Assembly (NCBI RefSeq): GCF_023148685.1 | Contig: NZ_JAHXNL010000004.1 | Coordinates: 134,594-198,593 of the forward strand | DNA: 64,000 nucleotides | Origin: Georgenia sp. EYE_87 | GTDB lineage: Bacteria; Actinomycetota; Actinomycetes; Actinomycetales; Actinomycetaceae | Direction of reading: 5' to 3' | Shown here: piece after piece, positions 31,987 to 40,812 of the stretch | How positions within the stretch are numbered: the first letter of the stretch is position 1 | Layout of the letters: the number at the start of each line of letters is the position of its first letter | Translations under genes and position numbers: made by a program | The notes under the pieces: model-generated | Database searches by the model: none | Told to the model about the DNA's origin: nothing | The model's input: the letters and a program-made list of their open reading frames with translations, nothing else

Positions 31987-33195
31987 ATGCGACTTGACCG
32001 GATCACCGCCAACCTTCCCCACGACGTCCCACTCGTCACGGTCGTGATGGACGCGACGCGCGAGAGCGAGACGGGAAACCAGGCGGTGCTCACACGGTGG
32101 AAGGACCTGCGGCGCGGCCTGGAGGGGCAGGGCGCCGACGGTGCCACCCTGGAGGCGCTCGGCGAGCGCATCCGGACGATCAGCAACGCGGCCGGCAAGT
32201 ACGGGCGGGTCCTCGTCGGTGCCCGCGGAGAGGTGGTCCTCGACTGCACCCTCGCCTCCCCGCCGGGCGCGGACGAGGCCATGGTCGACCGGGGCGTCAA
32301 CGCCCTCGCGCTCGCGCGCGTGGCCGACGAGCACGTCCGCTACCTCCTCGTGACCGTGGACCGCTCCGGCGCGGACGTCACGCTCTTCGAGTCGGCCACC
32401 GCGTCCGAGGTCGCTGCCGACCTCGTGAGCGTGGAGGGAGGCCACGACGAGCTGACCAAGGCCAACACGGGCGGCTGGTCGCACCGTCGCTTCGAGAAGC
32501 GCGCCGAGGACTCCTGGGAGCGCAACGCCGAGGTCGTCGCGGCCGAGCTGGACCGCATCGTCTCCGAGCGACGTCCGGAGCTGCTGCTGCTCACTGGTGA
32601 CGTCCGCGCCCGGGCGATGGTGGCCGACTCCCTCGGGCAGCAGGCCAGGGAGATCCTCACCGTCCTCGACGGCGGATCGCGGGCCGAGGGCGTCAAGCCC
32701 GAGGCGTTCAACGCGCACGTGGCCGACATGCTGACCCAGTTCCGGCTGCGTCGCCGCGAGGCGGTCGTGAACCGGTTCCGGGAGGTGCACGGCCAGGACG
32801 GTGCGGCCGTCGCCGGGCGCGACGGCGTTCTCGACGTGCTGCGACGGGGGCAGGTCGCCGAGCTCCTCGTCACCGAGGAGGTGGCGGGGCCGCCGTCGTC
32901 GCTGGCGAACAAGAAGTTCTGGTGCGGGGACGACCCGCTCCAGCTCGGCAACCACACGGACGTGATGGAGATGGGCGCTCGCGCCCCGCACGAGGTCCGC
33001 GCGGACCTCGCGCTCGGCCGTGCCGCGCTCGCGCAGGGCGCCGGCATCACGGTGGTGGACCCGGCGAGCGTCCAGCTCCCCGACGGCGTGGGAGCGCTCC
33101 TTCGCTGGAGCGACGCCGCCACCCCGAACGACCACCTGTTCTCCCAGAGTGCCGACCCGCACCGCGAGGGGCGGAGCCGGGTGGGCAAGCGGTAG
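31987..33195 (+). CDS. eRF1-like protein of the Rv2629/Balon group (baeRF family 2)
   Basis: Protein of 402 residues resembling mycobacterial Rv2629, one of the bacterial homologues of archaeo-eukaryotic release factor eRF1 and of pelota. Relatives, including Balon, bind the A site of resting ribosomes as hibernation factors. Shared features are an N-terminal domain (VTVVMDATRESE), a central strand-rich part (YLLVTVDRSGADVTLFES), VAAELDRIV-ERRPELLLLTGD and the C-terminal GVGALLRW. No GGQ peptide-release motif is present. A KANTGGW segment matches the family. The position after clpX suggests a stress-related role. The start is ATG 31987, after GAGG. Confidence 0.8.
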   Translation: MRLDRITANLPHDVPLVTVVMDATRESETGNQAVLTRWKDLRRGLEGQGADGATLEALGERIRTISNAAGKYGRVLVGARGEVVLDCTLASPPGADEAMVDRGVNALALARVADEHVRYLLVTVDRSGADVTLFESATASEVAADLVSVEGGHDELTKANTGGWSHRRFEKRAEDSWERNAEVVAAELDRIVSERRPELLLLTGDVRARAMVADSLGQQAREILTVLDGGSRAEGVKPEAFNAHVADMLTQFRLRRREAVVNRFREVHGQDGAAVAGRDGVLDVLRRGQVAELLVTEEVAGPPSSLANKKFWCGDDPLQLGNHTDVMEMGARAPHEVRADLALGRAALAQGAGITVVDPASVQLPDGVGALLRWSDAATPNDHLFSQSADPHREGRSRVGKR

Positions 33196-33238
33196 GCGAT
33201 CGGCGAGGCCCGCTGAGGGGCGGCCGGGCGCGCCGGCC

Positions 33239-33300
33239 GCAGCCTCCGGCAGGCGGGCGCCGGGGTCCGGCAGCCTCCGGCAGGTGGGCGCCGGGGTCCG
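33239..33300. repeat. 31-bp direct tandem duplication
   Basis: Two adjacent copies of a 31-bp unit (GCAGCCTCCGGCAGGCGGGC at its start) differing at one base, between the eRF1-like gene and chorismate mutase. They lie upstream of the aroQ -10 box and push the two genes apart. Confidence 0.85.
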
Positions 33301-33317
33301 GCGCCCGCCGTCTTCCG

Positions 33318-33323
33318 TAGGAT
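33318..33323 (+). promoter_or_regulatory. -10 box of the leaderless chorismate mutase gene
   Basis: TAGGAT exactly six bases before the ATG at 33330, with no ribosome site between them. Confidence 0.6.
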
Positions 33324-33329
33324 CGCGCC

Positions 33330-33677
33330 ATGACGACGACCCCGGGCATCCACCGCAGCAACGAGCCTGACGAGGTGCCGGCGGCGCTGCGCTCGGCGCG
33401 GGCGACGATCGACAACATCGACGCCGCGCTCGTGCACCTGCTCGCCGAGCGATTCCGCTGCACCAAGCAGGTAGGGGTCATGAAGGCGGAGCTGAAGCTG
33501 CCGCCGTCGGACCCGGACAGGGAGGACCGTCAGGTGGCCCGGCTGCGCGCGCTCGCCGAGGAGGCCGGCCTGGACCCGGTTTTCGCGGAGAAGTTCCTCA
33601 AGTTCATCGTGGACGAGGTCATCCGCCACCACGAGGACATCGCCGAGGCCCGGGCCAACGGCGGCACCAAGCCCTGA
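33330..33677 (+). CDS. aroQ: Chorismate mutase, AroQ class
   Basis: Converts chorismate to prephenate for phenylalanine and tyrosine. All-helical 115-residue protein: first helix LRSARATIDNIDAALVHLLAERF with the substrate arginine, then KQVGVMKAELKLPPSDPDRE, the conserved Lys and Asp-Arg-Glu region, and a last helix EKFLKFIVDEVIRHHEDI. It has no fused dehydratase or dehydrogenase domain. Mycobacterial AroQ of this type needs DAHP synthase as activating partner; whether that holds here is unknown. Leaderless. Confidence 0.9.
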   Translation: MTTTPGIHRSNEPDEVPAALRSARATIDNIDAALVHLLAERFRCTKQVGVMKAELKLPPSDPDREDRQVARLRALAEEAGLDPVFAEKFLKFIVDEVIRHHEDIAEARANGGTKP

Positions 33678-33697
33678 GCACCGCCCGGCCGGCGAGA

Positions 33698-33735
33698 CGT
33701 CACGAGATCGCGAGCGTCCCATCGGACTCGTGACG
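33698..33735. terminator. Possible terminator between aroQ and fadD
   Basis: CGTCACGAG (33698-33706) pairs perfectly with CTCGTGACG (33727-33735) across a 20-base loop, between two convergent genes. Just beyond lie two near copies of CGTGACNYCTCACCG (33729 and 33748). Confidence 0.4.
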
Positions 33736-33769
33736 CCTCACCGATCGCGTGACCTCTCACCGGGAGTGG

Positions 33770-35590
33770 TCAGGAGTAGATCTTCTCCACCTCGCCGGCG
33801 AAGTCGGCGAGCACCTTGGCGCGCTTGACCTTCTGCGACGGCGTCAGGTAGTCGTTCTCGATCGTGAAGTCCGTGGTGAGCACCCGGATCTTGCGGATCG
33901 ACTCCGCCCGGGAGACCGCCTCGTTCGCACGCGTGACGGCCCGGTCGAGCGCGGCGAGCACCTGCGGGTTCTCCGCGGCCTCGGCGACGCTCATGGCCGG
34001 CAGGCCGTGGTTGGCGAGCCACTGCGGGAGCATGTCGGCGTCAAGGGTGACCAGCGCACCGATGAACGGCTTGGCGTCGCCGACCACGACCACCTGCGAG
34101 ACGAGCGGATGGCCCCGCAGACGGTCCTCCAGCACCGCCGGGGCGACGTTCTTCCCGCCGGCGGTGACGATGAGCTCCTTCTGCCGGCCGGTGATGCGCA
34201 GGTAGCCGTCGTCGTCGAGGGTGCCGATGTCGCCGGTGACGAACCAGCCGTCGTCGAAGGCGGCCTGCGTGGCCTCCGGGTTGTTGCGGTACCCGCGGAA
34301 GACGTTCGGGCCCTTCACCTGCACCTGCCCGTCCGCCCCGATGCGCACGGAGCTGCCGGGGTAGGGCGGGCCGACCGTGCCGATCTTGACCAGCCCGGGG
34401 CGGTTGACCGTGGTGGGGGCCCCGACCTCGGTGAGCCCGTAGCCCTCGAGGACGACGACGCCGATGCCGCGGAAGAAGTGCCCGAGCCGCTCGCCCAGGG
34501 GTGCGCCGCCGGAGATCGCGTAGTCGAGGTTCCCGCCCATCGCGGCGAGGATCTTGCCGTAGACGAGCCGCGACGCCAGGGCGTGCTGCGCCTTCAGCGC
34601 CGCCGAGGGTCCGTCCGGCCGGTCCTGCGCGCGGGAGTGCTCGATGGCCACCTTCGCGGCCCAGCGGAAGATCCGCTTCCGCGCCCCGGCGCCGGCCTTG
34701 GCGTCGGCGGAGTTGTAGACCTTCTCGAAGACCCGCGGGACGGCGAGGAGGAACGTCGGCCGGAACGCGCCGAGGTCCGCGACGAGGTTCTTCGCGTCCG
34801 GCACGTGCGCCATGACGGCGCCGGAGTAGATGCAGAGCACCTGGACGAAGCGGGCGAACACGTGGGCCATCGGCATGAACAGCAGCGTGCGCCTGTCGCC
34901 GCCGCGCACCACGCCCGAGAAGTTCGGGTCGTCGGTCCCGTTGACCACCAGGGAGACGAAGTTGCCGTGGGTGAGCTCCACGCCCTTGGGGCGCCCCGTG
35001 GTGCCGGAGGTGTAGATGATCGTCGCCAGCGTCTCCATGACGACGGCGTCCGTGCGCTCGTCGACCACCTGCTCGGGCACGTCGGTGCCCGCCGCGGAGA
35101 CCTGGGAGATGGCGAACTCGTCGATGACGTAGACCTTCTCCAGCCCGGGCACCTTGCCGACCAGCGGCTCGACGAGCGCGGCGAGGGCACGGTTCTCGGC
35201 GAAGACCAGGCGCACGCCCGCGTCGGTGACGATCCACTCGACCTGCTCGGCTGAGGAGGTCTCGTAGACGGGCACCGGCACGGCGCCGACCGACCAGGCC
35301 GCGAGGTCCAGCACGGACCACTCGTAGCTCGTGCGGCTCATGATGGCGAGCCGGTCGCCCGGCTCGACGCCGAGCGCCACCAGGCCCCGGGCGAACGCGC
35401 GCACCTCGTCGAAGAAGACCTTGGTGGTCACCGGCACGAAGCTCGACCCCAGCGCCGACTGCCGCTCGAAGATGGTGCCCTCCGGGTCCCGGGCGGCCCG
35501 CTCGCGCAGGATCTTCGGGATCGACATTCCCGGGGTCAGCGTGCCCCGGCCCGGGGTGGTGGCCTCCGGCAGCGTGGTGGTCTGAGTCAT
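33770..35590 (-). CDS. fadD: Long-chain fatty acid-CoA ligase
   Basis: Adenylate-forming enzyme of 606 residues that activates long-chain fatty acids with ATP and CoA. Motifs: IIYTSGTTGRPKG (AMP/phosphate loop), GYGLTEVGAPT, the TGD in WFVTGDIG, and RQKELIVTAGGKNVAP, the hinge before the C-terminal domain. It is closest to the FadD15/FAA1 branch. No signal peptide; probably membrane-associated in the cytoplasm. GAAGGA precedes the ATG at 35590. It follows valS on the same strand with a 16-bp gap and is probably co-transcribed with it. Confidence 0.94.
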   Translation of the reverse strand: MTQTTTLPEATTPGRGTLTPGMSIPKILRERAARDPEGTIFERQSALGSSFVPVTTKVFFDEVRAFARGLVALGVEPGDRLAIMSRTSYEWSVLDLAAWSVGAVPVPVYETSSAEQVEWIVTDAGVRLVFAENRALAALVEPLVGKVPGLEKVYVIDEFAISQVSAAGTDVPEQVVDERTDAVVMETLATIIYTSGTTGRPKGVELTHGNFVSLVVNGTDDPNFSGVVRGGDRRTLLFMPMAHVFARFVQVLCIYSGAVMAHVPDAKNLVADLGAFRPTFLLAVPRVFEKVYNSADAKAGAGARKRIFRWAAKVAIEHSRAQDRPDGPSAALKAQHALASRLVYGKILAAMGGNLDYAISGGAPLGERLGHFFRGIGVVVLEGYGLTEVGAPTTVNRPGLVKIGTVGPPYPGSSVRIGADGQVQVKGPNVFRGYRNNPEATQAAFDDGWFVTGDIGTLDDDGYLRITGRQKELIVTAGGKNVAPAVLEDRLRGHPLVSQVVVVGDAKPFIGALVTLDADMLPQWLANHGLPAMSVAEAAENPQVLAALDRAVTRANEAVSRAESIRKIRVLTTDFTIENDYLTPSQKVKRAKVLADFAGEVEKIYS

Positions 35591-35606
35591 GGTGTCCTTC
35601 CGTGCG

Positions 35607-38297
35607 TCAGCGACGCGGTTCGGGCTCGTCGAGCTCGTGCTCGACGACGGCGGCCGCCTCGCCGGCGGGCGCGCCGAGAATCTCGAGGTCGCCGCGCACG
35701 CGGCCGGCCGCGCGCAGGTCGCCGAGCGCCTGCTGGACCAGGGCGACGGAGTCGGCGGGGAGCTGCAGCCGGGCCCGGGCGAAGCTGGTCTTCTGGGACA
35801 CCTTGGCCTCGGACTTGACCTTGCGCAGCGCGGCGAGCGCCTCGCCGGTGGCGGCGACGACGGCGGGGTCCCCGCCGGCCGCCGCGGCGCGCAGCGGCTC
35901 CGCCGTCGGCCAGGGCGCGGTGTGCGCCGAGCCGGTGCGGTACCAGCTCCAGACCTCCTCGGTGGCGAACGGGAGCACCGGCGCGAACAGGCGCAGGAAC
36001 GTGTCCACGGCGATGGCCAGCGCGGCCCGCGCCGAGGCGACCTCACTTGCGCCCAGGGCCCCGTCACGGTTGTACGCGCGGTCCTTGACCAGCTCGAGGT
36101 AGTCGTCGCAGAACGTCCAGAAGAACGTCTCGGTGGTCTCCAGGGCGCGGGTGTGGTCGTACGCCTCGAAGGCGGCGGTGGCGGTCTCGACGACGTCGGC
36201 CAGCCCGGCGAGCATGGCGCGGTCGACGGGGGCGGTGACGGCGGCGGGGTCGAGGACGAGGTCCTCCTCCCCGCCCATCGTCAGGGCGAACTTCGACGCG
36301 TTGAGGATCTTGATCGCCAGGCGGCGGCCGATCTTCATCTGGCCGACCTCGAAGGCCGCGTCCGTGCCGAGGCGGGCGGAGGCCGCCCAGTAGCGCACGG
36401 CGTCGGAGCCGTGCTCCTCGAGCAGGCCCATCGGGGTGACCACGTTGCCCTTGGACTTTGACATCTTCTTGCGGTCCGGGTCGAGGATCCAGCCCGAGAT
36501 GGCGGCGTGGCGCCACGGCAGCTCGCCGAACTCCAGGTGGGCGCGGACCACGGTGGAGAACAGCCACGTGCGGATGATGTCCTGGCCCTGCGGGCGCAGG
36601 TCCATGGGGTAGACGCGGGCGAAGAGGTCCTCGTCGCGCAGCCAGCCGCCCGCGATCTGCGGGGACAGCGACGACGTCGCCCACGTGTCCATGATGTCGA
36701 CCTCGCCGACGAACCCGCCGGCCGCGCCGCGCTGGTCCTCGGTGAAGCCCGCGGGGACGTCGATGCTCGGGTCGACGGGGAGCTGGGCCTCGTCGGGGGT
36801 GAGGACGCGCTGGTAGTCGGGCTCGCCGTCGTCCCCGACGGCGTACCAGACCGGGATCGGGACGCCGAAGAAGCGCTGGCGCGAGATGAGCCAGTCGCTG
36901 TTGAGGCCGTTGACCCAGTTCTCGTAGCGCACGCGCATGAAGTCGGGGTGGAAGTCGAGCTCCTTGCCGCGCCCGATGAGGTTCTCGCGCAGCTCCTTGC
37001 CGTTGGCCTCGGTGTGCGGGCGGCCGCCGTTGCGGATGTACCACTGCCGGGAGGTGACGATCTCGAGCGGCTTGTCGCCCTTCTCGAAGAAGTTCGTCTT
37101 GCGCTGGGTGGCGACCGGCTCGCCGATCAGGTCGCCGGAGGCCCTGAGCGCGTCGACGACGGCGGTGCGCGCCGAGAAGGTCGTCTTCCCGGCCATCTCG
37201 GCGTAGGCGGCCCGGCCGCCGTCGTCCGTGATCCAGTCCGGGGTCTCGGCGAGGATGCGGCCGTTGCGGCCCAGCACCGGGCGGGTGGGCAGGTCGAGCT
37301 CGCGCCACCACTGCACGTCGGTGAGGTCGCCGAAGGTGCAGCACATCGCGATGCCCGCGCCCTTGTCCATCTCCGCGGCCGGGTGGGCGAGGACGGGCAG
37401 CTCGACCCCGAAGATCGGCGAGGTGACCGTGGTGCCGAACAGGTCCTGGTAGCGCTCGTCGTCGGGGTGGGCGATGAGGGCCACGCAGGCCGGGAGCAGC
37501 TCGGGGCGGGTGGTCTCGATGGCGACGGTGTCCGTGCCGTCCGCCCGGGGGGCCGGGAGGTGGAAGGTGACCTTGTGGTAGTGGCCCGGGTAGTCGCGGG
37601 CCTCGAGCTCGGCCTGGGCGACGGCGGTCTGGAACGTCACGTCCCACAGGCCGGGGGCCTGGGCCTGGTAGGCCTCGCCGCGGGCGAGGTTGCGCAGGAA
37701 CGCCGCCTGCGCGACGGCCCGGGCGTCCTTGCCGATGGTCTGGTAGTGGTGGGTCCAGTCCACGCTCAGGCCCAGGTGACGCCAGAGGGCCTCGAACTGC
37801 TGCTCGTCCTCGGCGGTGAGCCGCTCGCACAGCTCGACGAAGTTCTTGCGGCTGACCGGGACCTGGTCCGCGGCCTTGACCGACTTCCCCTCGCCGCCGA
37901 CGTGGGGCGGCGTGAAGTCGGGCTCGTACGGCAGGGACGGGTCGCAGCGCACACCGAAGTAGTTCTGGACGCGGCGCTCGGTGGGCAGGCCGTTGTCGTC
38001 CCAGCCCATCGGGTAGAACACGGCCTTGCCGCGCATGCGCTGGTAGCGGGCGACGACGTCGGTGTGGGTGTAGCTGAAGACGTGTCCCACGTGGAGCGAG
38101 CCGGAGACGGTGGGCGGCGGGGTGTCGATGGAGTAGACCTGCTCGCGCGTCGCGGTGCGGTCGAAGGCGTAGGTGCCCTCCTGCGTCCACGCGGCGTTCC
38201 AGCGGTCCTCGATCCCGTCGACGATGACCTTCTCCGGTACCGACGGGGCCGGGAAGGTCTCGACGTCGACGGAGGGGGCCAGGGATGCATCGCTCAT
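35607..38297 (-). CDS. valS: Valyl-tRNA synthetase
   Basis: Class I aminoacyl-tRNA synthetase of 896 residues that charges tRNA-Val. The HIGH signature is HVGH (69-72, in SGSLHVGHVFSYTHTD), the KMSKS loop is KKMSKSKGNV near residue 610, and the long CP1 editing domain lies between them. GWDDNGLPTERRVQNYFGV marks the actinobacterial ValRS variant, which differs from the E. coli type. The chosen ATG at 38297 has GGGAG upstream; an in-frame GTG at 38339 is less likely. Confidence 0.94.
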   Translation of the reverse strand: MSDASLAPSVDVETFPAPSVPEKVIVDGIEDRWNAAWTQEGTYAFDRTATREQVYSIDTPPPTVSGSLHVGHVFSYTHTDVVARYQRMRGKAVFYPMGWDDNGLPTERRVQNYFGVRCDPSLPYEPDFTPPHVGGEGKSVKAADQVPVSRKNFVELCERLTAEDEQQFEALWRHLGLSVDWTHHYQTIGKDARAVAQAAFLRNLARGEAYQAQAPGLWDVTFQTAVAQAELEARDYPGHYHKVTFHLPAPRADGTDTVAIETTRPELLPACVALIAHPDDERYQDLFGTTVTSPIFGVELPVLAHPAAEMDKGAGIAMCCTFGDLTDVQWWRELDLPTRPVLGRNGRILAETPDWITDDGGRAAYAEMAGKTTFSARTAVVDALRASGDLIGEPVATQRKTNFFEKGDKPLEIVTSRQWYIRNGGRPHTEANGKELRENLIGRGKELDFHPDFMRVRYENWVNGLNSDWLISRQRFFGVPIPVWYAVGDDGEPDYQRVLTPDEAQLPVDPSIDVPAGFTEDQRGAAGGFVGEVDIMDTWATSSLSPQIAGGWLRDEDLFARVYPMDLRPQGQDIIRTWLFSTVVRAHLEFGELPWRHAAISGWILDPDRKKMSKSKGNVVTPMGLLEEHGSDAVRYWAASARLGTDAAFEVGQMKIGRRLAIKILNASKFALTMGGEEDLVLDPAAVTAPVDRAMLAGLADVVETATAAFEAYDHTRALETTETFFWTFCDDYLELVKDRAYNRDGALGASEVASARAALAIAVDTFLRLFAPVLPFATEEVWSWYRTGSAHTAPWPTAEPLRAAAAGGDPAVVAATGEALAALRKVKSEAKVSQKTSFARARLQLPADSVALVQQALGDLRAAGRVRGDLEILGAPAGEAAAVVEHELDEPEPRR

Positions 38298-38357
38298 GGT
38301 GACCGATTCTCCCACGACGGCGGACGTGACCGTCGTCACGCTCCGGGGGTGCCAGGC

Positions 38358-39659
38358 TCAGCGCCGGGCGAGGGCGACGAGCTTGTCGAGGATGCGGGAA
38401 CCGTCGGTCCGGATGCCGTCGTGGGCGTAGTCGTTCGTGACCCACGGGCGCACGTCGTGGAGCGCCTCCGCGGTGGCCGTCGAGAGGTCGAAGGGGACGA
38501 ACATGTCGTCCACGTAGACGGCCGCGGCCACCGGCGGGCCGTGCGCGGCGAGCGTCTCCGCGTCGTACAGGGGCGGGAAGTCCTCCTTGGCGGCGAGCAG
38601 GTCCGCGGCGTCGGCGAGCGGCGACAGGGCCGGGTCCTCGCGAAGCTGCCAGGGGTAGACGTGCTCGCCGGTGAGGAAGTACGGCGTCGAGGTGTCCGTG
38701 GGGTCGGCGTCCTCCGCGAAGCCGTCGAGCTGCTCACGCAGGCGGTGCGCCGCCCACCGGGTGGCGGCACCCTGGGCGTAGATCGCCTCGTGGAGGACGG
38801 CGTAGAGCGGGTTGGTGGCGTGGCTGAGAACGGCACCGACGTCGGCGAGGAAGGCCCGGCTGACCCGGCGGGTCCCGGCCACCTGGACGAACGGGGCCTC
38901 GAGGACGTGGTGGAGCGCGTCGAACCCGAGGTCGGCGCCGAGCCGGATGCCGATCTGCCGCAGCCGGCGCGGGCTGAGCCGCTCGCCCGTGGGCAGGTGC
39001 TCCTCGGTGTCGGCGAGGTGCCGGGCGAGCAGGCGCAGGTTCTTCTCGTCGTCGGCGTAGCGGGCGAAGTACCGGCGGTTGAGGCGGGCCGTGGCCGCGT
39101 AGGTGCGCCGGTAGACGTCCTCGGCGCTCGCCGACAGGCTGGGCAGGCCACCGGTCACGAGGGCCTCGCGGACCGAGCCGGGCGCCACGGAGAGGTAGCG
39201 GATGATGACGAAGCCCCCGAAGGACTGCCCGAGCAGGGACCAGGGGGCGTCGCCGACCAGCGCCTCGCGCAGCAGCTCTGCGTCGTCGACGATGGCGTCG
39301 GCGCGGAAGTGGGCGAGGTAGGCGGCCTGCGCGGCGGCGTCGCCACGGGCGGTGACGGTCAGCGCGTCGGCCGGGGTGGACAGCCCGGTGCCGCGCTGGT
39401 CCATGAGGACCACGCGGTAGTCCCGGAGGGCGCGGTCGAGCCACCCGGTCAGCCGGGCCGGGCGGTCGGCGCGCCCGCCGGGGCCGCCCTGCAGGTAGAG
39501 CAGGCGGGGCCGGTCCTCCCCGCCGTCGCGGACGATCTCGCGAGCGAACAGCCCGATGCGCTCGCCGGCCGGCGCGGCGTGGTCGAGCGGGACGCTGATC
39601 CGGTGCTCGAGGACGCTGTGGCCGTCGCGGCGGTGCCGGGTGGTCTCCAGCCCGCTCAC
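38358..39659 (-). CDS. pip: Proline iminopeptidase-like alpha/beta hydrolase
   Basis: Serine peptidase of family S33 (433 residues) that removes N-terminal proline. Oxyanion-hole loop LQGGPGG, DQRGTGLS, nucleophile Ser146 in GQSFGGF, acid in VDDMFVP and histidine in NDYAHDGIR. The helical cap of about 170 residues is that of prolyl aminopeptidases. The GTG at 39659 overlaps the stop of the PfkB gene by four bases, so the two genes are translationally coupled, an unusual pairing with no obvious biochemical link. Confidence 0.9.
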   Translation of the reverse strand: MSGLETTRHRRDGHSVLEHRISVPLDHAAPAGERIGLFAREIVRDGGEDRPRLLYLQGGPGGRADRPARLTGWLDRALRDYRVVLMDQRGTGLSTPADALTVTARGDAAAQAAYLAHFRADAIVDDAELLREALVGDAPWSLLGQSFGGFVIIRYLSVAPGSVREALVTGGLPSLSASAEDVYRRTYAATARLNRRYFARYADDEKNLRLLARHLADTEEHLPTGERLSPRRLRQIGIRLGADLGFDALHHVLEAPFVQVAGTRRVSRAFLADVGAVLSHATNPLYAVLHEAIYAQGAATRWAAHRLREQLDGFAEDADPTDTSTPYFLTGEHVYPWQLREDPALSPLADAADLLAAKEDFPPLYDAETLAAHGPPVAAAVYVDDMFVPFDLSTATAEALHDVRPWVTNDYAHDGIRTDGSRILDKLVALARR

Positions 39660-40774
39660 CGCCCCGCCCTCACCGTCGGCGCGGGCGCCGCGGTGTCGGG
39701 CATGGCGTCGGAGAAGCGGGCGATGGTGGCCTCGGCGCGGCGGACCCGGGCGAGCGCGTGGCCGGGCAGCGCGTCCTGCAGGAACTCGTAGCTGTCGGCG
39801 GTGGCGCGGGCGGCGCGGTCCCCGGTGCGGGCGGCCGCGACGGTGGCGTCCCACCAGTCGGCGATGTCGCCCCAGCCGGGGGCGGCCAGGGAGCCGCCGA
39901 AGTGCTGCACCGCCAGGGCGGAGCACAGCACGGCGAAGCGCAGCCGGTGCTCCAGGGCCCAGCCCTGGAGGGTGCCGCCGATCAGCGCGGCGGCGAACAC
40001 GTCCCCGGCGCCGGTGGCGTCCAGGGCCTTGACGTGCAGCGGCGGCACCGCGACCTCCGCCCCGGTGGCCGCGTCGACGGCGAGCGCACCCTCCGCGCCG
40101 ACCGTCACCACCGCCAGCGGGACGTGCTCGGCGAGGGCGCGCACCGCGTCGCGCGGGGTGCTGGTGCGGGTGTAGGCCATCGCCTCGACCGCGTTGGGCG
40201 TGAACGCGTGACAGCCGTCCAGCATGGAGAGACGGGCCGGGTCCCAGCTCTGCGAGGGGTCCCACCCGCCGTCGGCGAAGACGAGCGAGCCGGACGCGGC
40301 GACCGCCCGCCACCACGGTTCGTCGTCGTCCCCGGGGTCGGTGAGGTCGGCGACGACGGCGCGCGCCGGGGGAGCGGCGGCCACGAAAGCGCCCGCGGGC
40401 TCGGGGTCGTGGTGACCGTGGCTGACCATGGCGCGGTCGCCGTCGAGCGCGAGGGAGACGGTCACGGAGGTGTGCCAGTGCCGGTAGCGGCGCGAGGCGG
40501 ACAGGTCCACACCCTCCTGCTGGGACAGGACGGTCCAGAGCCAGTCGGCGTACGCGTCGTCGCCGAAGCCGGACGCCATCCCGGTGCGCAGGCCCAGGCG
40601 CGACGCCGCGACCGCGAGGTTGGCGATCCCGCCGGGGGCGGTGCCCATGCCCTCCGCCCAGACCTCCGTGCCGGGCACGGGCGCCCCCGGCAGGCCGGTG
40701 AAGATGAGGTCGAAGAAGACGGGGCCCGAGACCAGGAGGTCGAGCGGGTCGGCGGGGGCGGCGGTGGGGCTCAT
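39656..40774 (-). CDS. PfkB-family carbohydrate kinase
   Basis: Ribokinase-fold sugar or nucleoside kinase of 372 residues. The N-terminal motif is GTAPGGIANLAVAASRLGL and the C-terminal signature DATGAGDVFAAALIGG carries the catalytic Asp and anion hole. It lies divergent from the GH4 phosphoglucosidase with 38 bp between starts, so it may act on a sugar from the same pathway. The substrate is unknown. ATG 40774 is used; a GTG at 40783 adds three residues. Confidence 0.88.
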   Translation of the reverse strand: MSPTAAPADPLDLLVSGPVFFDLIFTGLPGAPVPGTEVWAEGMGTAPGGIANLAVAASRLGLRTGMASGFGDDAYADWLWTVLSQQEGVDLSASRRYRHWHTSVTVSLALDGDRAMVSHGHHDPEPAGAFVAAAPPARAVVADLTDPGDDDEPWWRAVAASGSLVFADGGWDPSQSWDPARLSMLDGCHAFTPNAVEAMAYTRTSTPRDAVRALAEHVPLAVVTVGAEGALAVDAATGAEVAVPPLHVKALDATGAGDVFAAALIGGTLQGWALEHRLRFAVLCSALAVQHFGGSLAAPGWGDIADWWDATVAAARTGDRAARATADSYEFLQDALPGHALARVRRAEATIARFSDAMPDTAAPAPTVRAGR

Positions 40775-40799
40775 GGTGCCCACGATCCTGCCACCCCGA

Positions 40800-40805
40800 T
40801 AGCGT
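40800..40805 (+). promoter_or_regulatory. -10 box of the leaderless GH4 gene
   Basis: TAGCGT seven bases before the GTG at 40813. It overlaps the alternative GTG at 40804, which argues against that upstream start. Confidence 0.5.
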
Positions 40806-40812
40806 GGGCCAG

